From: Castellaniella sp049651205
Lineage (GTDB): Bacteria > Pseudomonadota > Gammaproteobacteria > Burkholderiales > Burkholderiaceae_B
NCBI RefSeq assembly: GCF_049651205.1
Contig: NZ_JBASBR010000007.1
Location: 310,001-374,000, forward strand
DNA length: 64,000 nucleotides
Direction: 5' to 3'
Under the pieces are notes generated by a model that saw only the letters and a program-made list of their open reading frames with translations, was not told the DNA's origin and searched no databases. The position numbers were made by a program, and so were the translations under genes. Of the stretch, positions 62,419 to 64,000 are shown in pieces (the stretch's first letter is position 1; each line of letters opens with the position of its first letter).

Positions 62419-62727
62419 GGAAACCAAACCAACAAGGAGCCCACACAAGGCAGGCTGTTCAGAGAATGTGTCAGCGTTGTAATATACGCGATTAAAAGCT
62501 ACGGATTGCCGTCAATAGTGGCCTGTTGTCGGGGTAGTTTGCGCAATTCAGCGTATCAGGCTAACTAAGCCCCAAAAGCCACGCTTTTCAGGGCTTGCCC
62601 AAAAGACAATTAACGCCATAATGGCGGCGATCCCTTCGATACACTGCCGCATCAGCATGCACATCATCCAGACACATTTCTCCTGGCCCGGGCATTGCCT
62701 GATGGCACTCACCGTTACTGTTTTCCG
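62419..62727. promoter_or_regulatory. fliE/fliF divergent intergenic region
   Basis: 309 bases without a gene. A -24/-12-like element, TGGCCCGGGCATTGCC, lies at 62684-62699 with GG and GC 12 bases apart, about 30 bases before fliF. A 6-1-6 inverted repeat (CGCCAT, A, ATGGCG) is at 62614-62626. No sigma-28 match with correct spacing. No good ribosome site for fliF is visible, so the sigma-54 reading is tentative. Confidence 0.35.
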
Positions 62728-64000
62728 ATGAATCCCATTGCCGACTGGACAAGCAAAAGCCCCGTGTTTGCACGGGTGGCAGCATTGCCGCGCCCGGTGC
62801 TGCTGGGTTTGGGCGCTGCACTACTGGCCCTGGTCGTCGTGGCATCCATGTGGATGCGCGAGGCAGACTACAAAACACTGTTTTCCAACGTCGAATCGCG
62901 AGACGGTGGCGCCATTGTTTCCGTCCTGACCCAACGCAACATCCCCTACAAGTTTGCAGACAACGGCGCCACCATTCTGGTGCCGGCTGATCAGGTCTAT
63001 ACGCTGCGTCTGCAACTGGCCGAGCAAGGCCTGCCGCGCGGCGGTAGTGTGGGGTTCGAATTGCTGGACAAACCTCAGTTTGGGGCCAGCCAATTTACAG
63101 AACAAATCACCTATCAGCGGGCCCTCGAAGGAGAACTCGCCCGTTCGGTCGAAGCGCTGCAAAGTGTTAAATCCGCCCGCGTACACTTGGCTATCCCCCG
63201 TCAGTCGCTCTTTGTCCGCGACCGTGAGGCACCCACTGCTTCAGTGCTGGTTACCCTATTCCCTTCGCGCAGCCTCAGCGAGGCACAAGTCTCGGCCATC
63301 ACCTGGCTGGTGTCCTCCAGCGTCCCCAAGCTCAACGCTGAAAACGTCTCAATCGTCGATCAAAACGGTCACCTGCTGTCCAATCCGGGCAACGAGGCGG
63401 GCAACGACAGCACGCGCCGCAATTTTGTCGCCGACGTCGAGCAACGCACAACCCAGCGAATCCTGACCCTGCTCAATCCGATTGTGGGCCCGGGCAATGT
63501 GCGTGCTCAAGTCAGCGCCTCAGTAGATTTCTCCCAACGCGAACAAACCTCCGAGGTCTATCGACCCAACGAAACCCCGGGCACCGCAGCCATTCGCAGC
63601 AAGCAAACCAGCGACTCCGCCCAAAACGACGGACGCTCGCCAGAAGGTGTACCAGGGGCGCTCAGCAATCAGGCGCCTGCCAATGCCACTGCCCCCATCC
63701 AGACACCAGCAGCACCTGTTACCCCGGGCAATGCGGCAAACCCAGCTGCACAAACCCCCGGCCAGGCGATCGTCAATGGCACACCAGTCGCAACCACCAA
63801 CCGGGGATCCGTGCGCAACGATGCCACGGTCAACTACGAGGTGGATCGCACGATCAGCCACGTCAAGCACGAACTCGGCACCCTCGAGCGCCTGTCTGTG
63901 GCAGTGGTTGTCAACTATCGCGACAAGGATGGCGAGCCCGCACCACTGGACGCCTCCGAGATGGACAATATCAACGCTTTGGTCAGACAGGCGATGGGTT
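62728..64000 (+). CDS. fliF: Flagellar MS-ring protein FliF, 3' part cut by the window end
   Basis: About 424 codons visible. MNPIADWTSKSPVFARVAAL, then a membrane helix (about 24-43), the DYKTLFSNVESRDGGAIV and LAEQGLPRGGSVGFELLDK YscJ/FliF regions, and LAIPRQSLFVRDREAPTASV. Around 290-370 the chain becomes the low-complexity periplasmic loop (ANATAPIQTPAAPVTPGNAA); the frame continues off the window. Forms the base ring of the flagellum. Ribosome site weak. Confidence 0.95.
   Translation, partial: MNPIADWTSKSPVFARVAALPRPVLLGLGAALLALVVVASMWMREADYKTLFSNVESRDGGAIVSVLTQRNIPYKFADNGATILVPADQVYTLRLQLAEQGLPRGGSVGFELLDKPQFGASQFTEQITYQRALEGELARSVEALQSVKSARVHLAIPRQSLFVRDREAPTASVLVTLFPSRSLSEAQVSAITWLVSSSVPKLNAENVSIVDQNGHLLSNPGNEAGNDSTRRNFVADVEQRTTQRILTLLNPIVGPGNVRAQVSASVDFSQREQTSEVYRPNETPGTAAIRSKQTSDSAQNDGRSPEGVPGALSNQAPANATAPIQTPAAPVTPGNAANPAAQTPGQAIVNGTPVATTNRGSVRNDATVNYEVDRTISHVKHELGTLERLSVAVVVNYRDKDGEPAPLDASEMDNINALVRQAMG

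Overview
The window reads as a chromosome segment of a beta-proteobacterium, most likely Burkholderiales/Alcaligenaceae (the Bordetella-Achromobacter-Castellaniella neighbourhood). The reasons are the gene order exbB-exbD-lpxK-ycaR-kdsB-adk, the beta-proteobacterial DUF3579 gene, several tripartite tricarboxylate (TctC-type) and TAXI-TRAP uptake genes, many LysR regulators and high GC. Genus is inference; no rRNA is present.

Layout. 1-18.2 kb is mostly housekeeping: pqiB (start only) and pqiA, translationally coupled to clpA, with clpS upstream; cspA, a DUF192 protein, sodB, xseA; a short DnaA-box cluster; exbBD-lpxK-ycaR-kdsB-adk-SDR-murJ; rpsT, argF, a DUF3579 gene, argG and an alpha/beta hydrolase. 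A tRNA-Ala(CGC) lies at 18.25 kb. 18.4-24.4 kb holds a Tat-type beta-carbonic anhydrase, uppP, a LysR/azoreductase pair and a quinol-type nitric oxide reductase (norB).

24.4-31.4 kb is an accessory island between norB and a sigma-54 activator gene. It carries a type III restriction-modification pair (mod, res) and a ccdAB toxin-antitoxin pair. It also holds a decayed copy of the activator's 3' end (between res and ccdA) and a copy of norB's 3' end (after ccdB). The pattern suggests two cargoes were loaded in succession into the same norB/activator junction. The mod gene has an AT-rich target-recognition segment and an A9 tract.

31.4-48.5 kb is catabolic. The sigma-54 activator faces an acetaldehyde-type dehydrogenase gene, with a visible -24/-12 promoter and an upstream inverted repeat between them. 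A LysR gene then faces a split AtuA (DUF1446) pair followed by a TAXI-TRAP transporter. A SDR gene, a TctCAB transporter, two tartrate/malate-type dehydrogenase paralogues and another LysR gene follow. Together these look like uptake and oxidation of hydroxy-/dicarboxylic acids; the substrates are not readable from sequence.

48.7-64 kb holds a chemoreceptor, a PIG-L deacetylase, rpsP-rimM-trmD (without rplS), tusA-alaS, a hemerythrin gene with an NsrR-like operator, and a flagellar block: fliA opposite flaG-fliD-fliS-fliT-fliK-flhB-like, then fliE opposite fliF (cut by the window end). norB and the hemerythrin gene are the nitric oxide theme; the chemoreceptor and flagellar genes are the motility theme.
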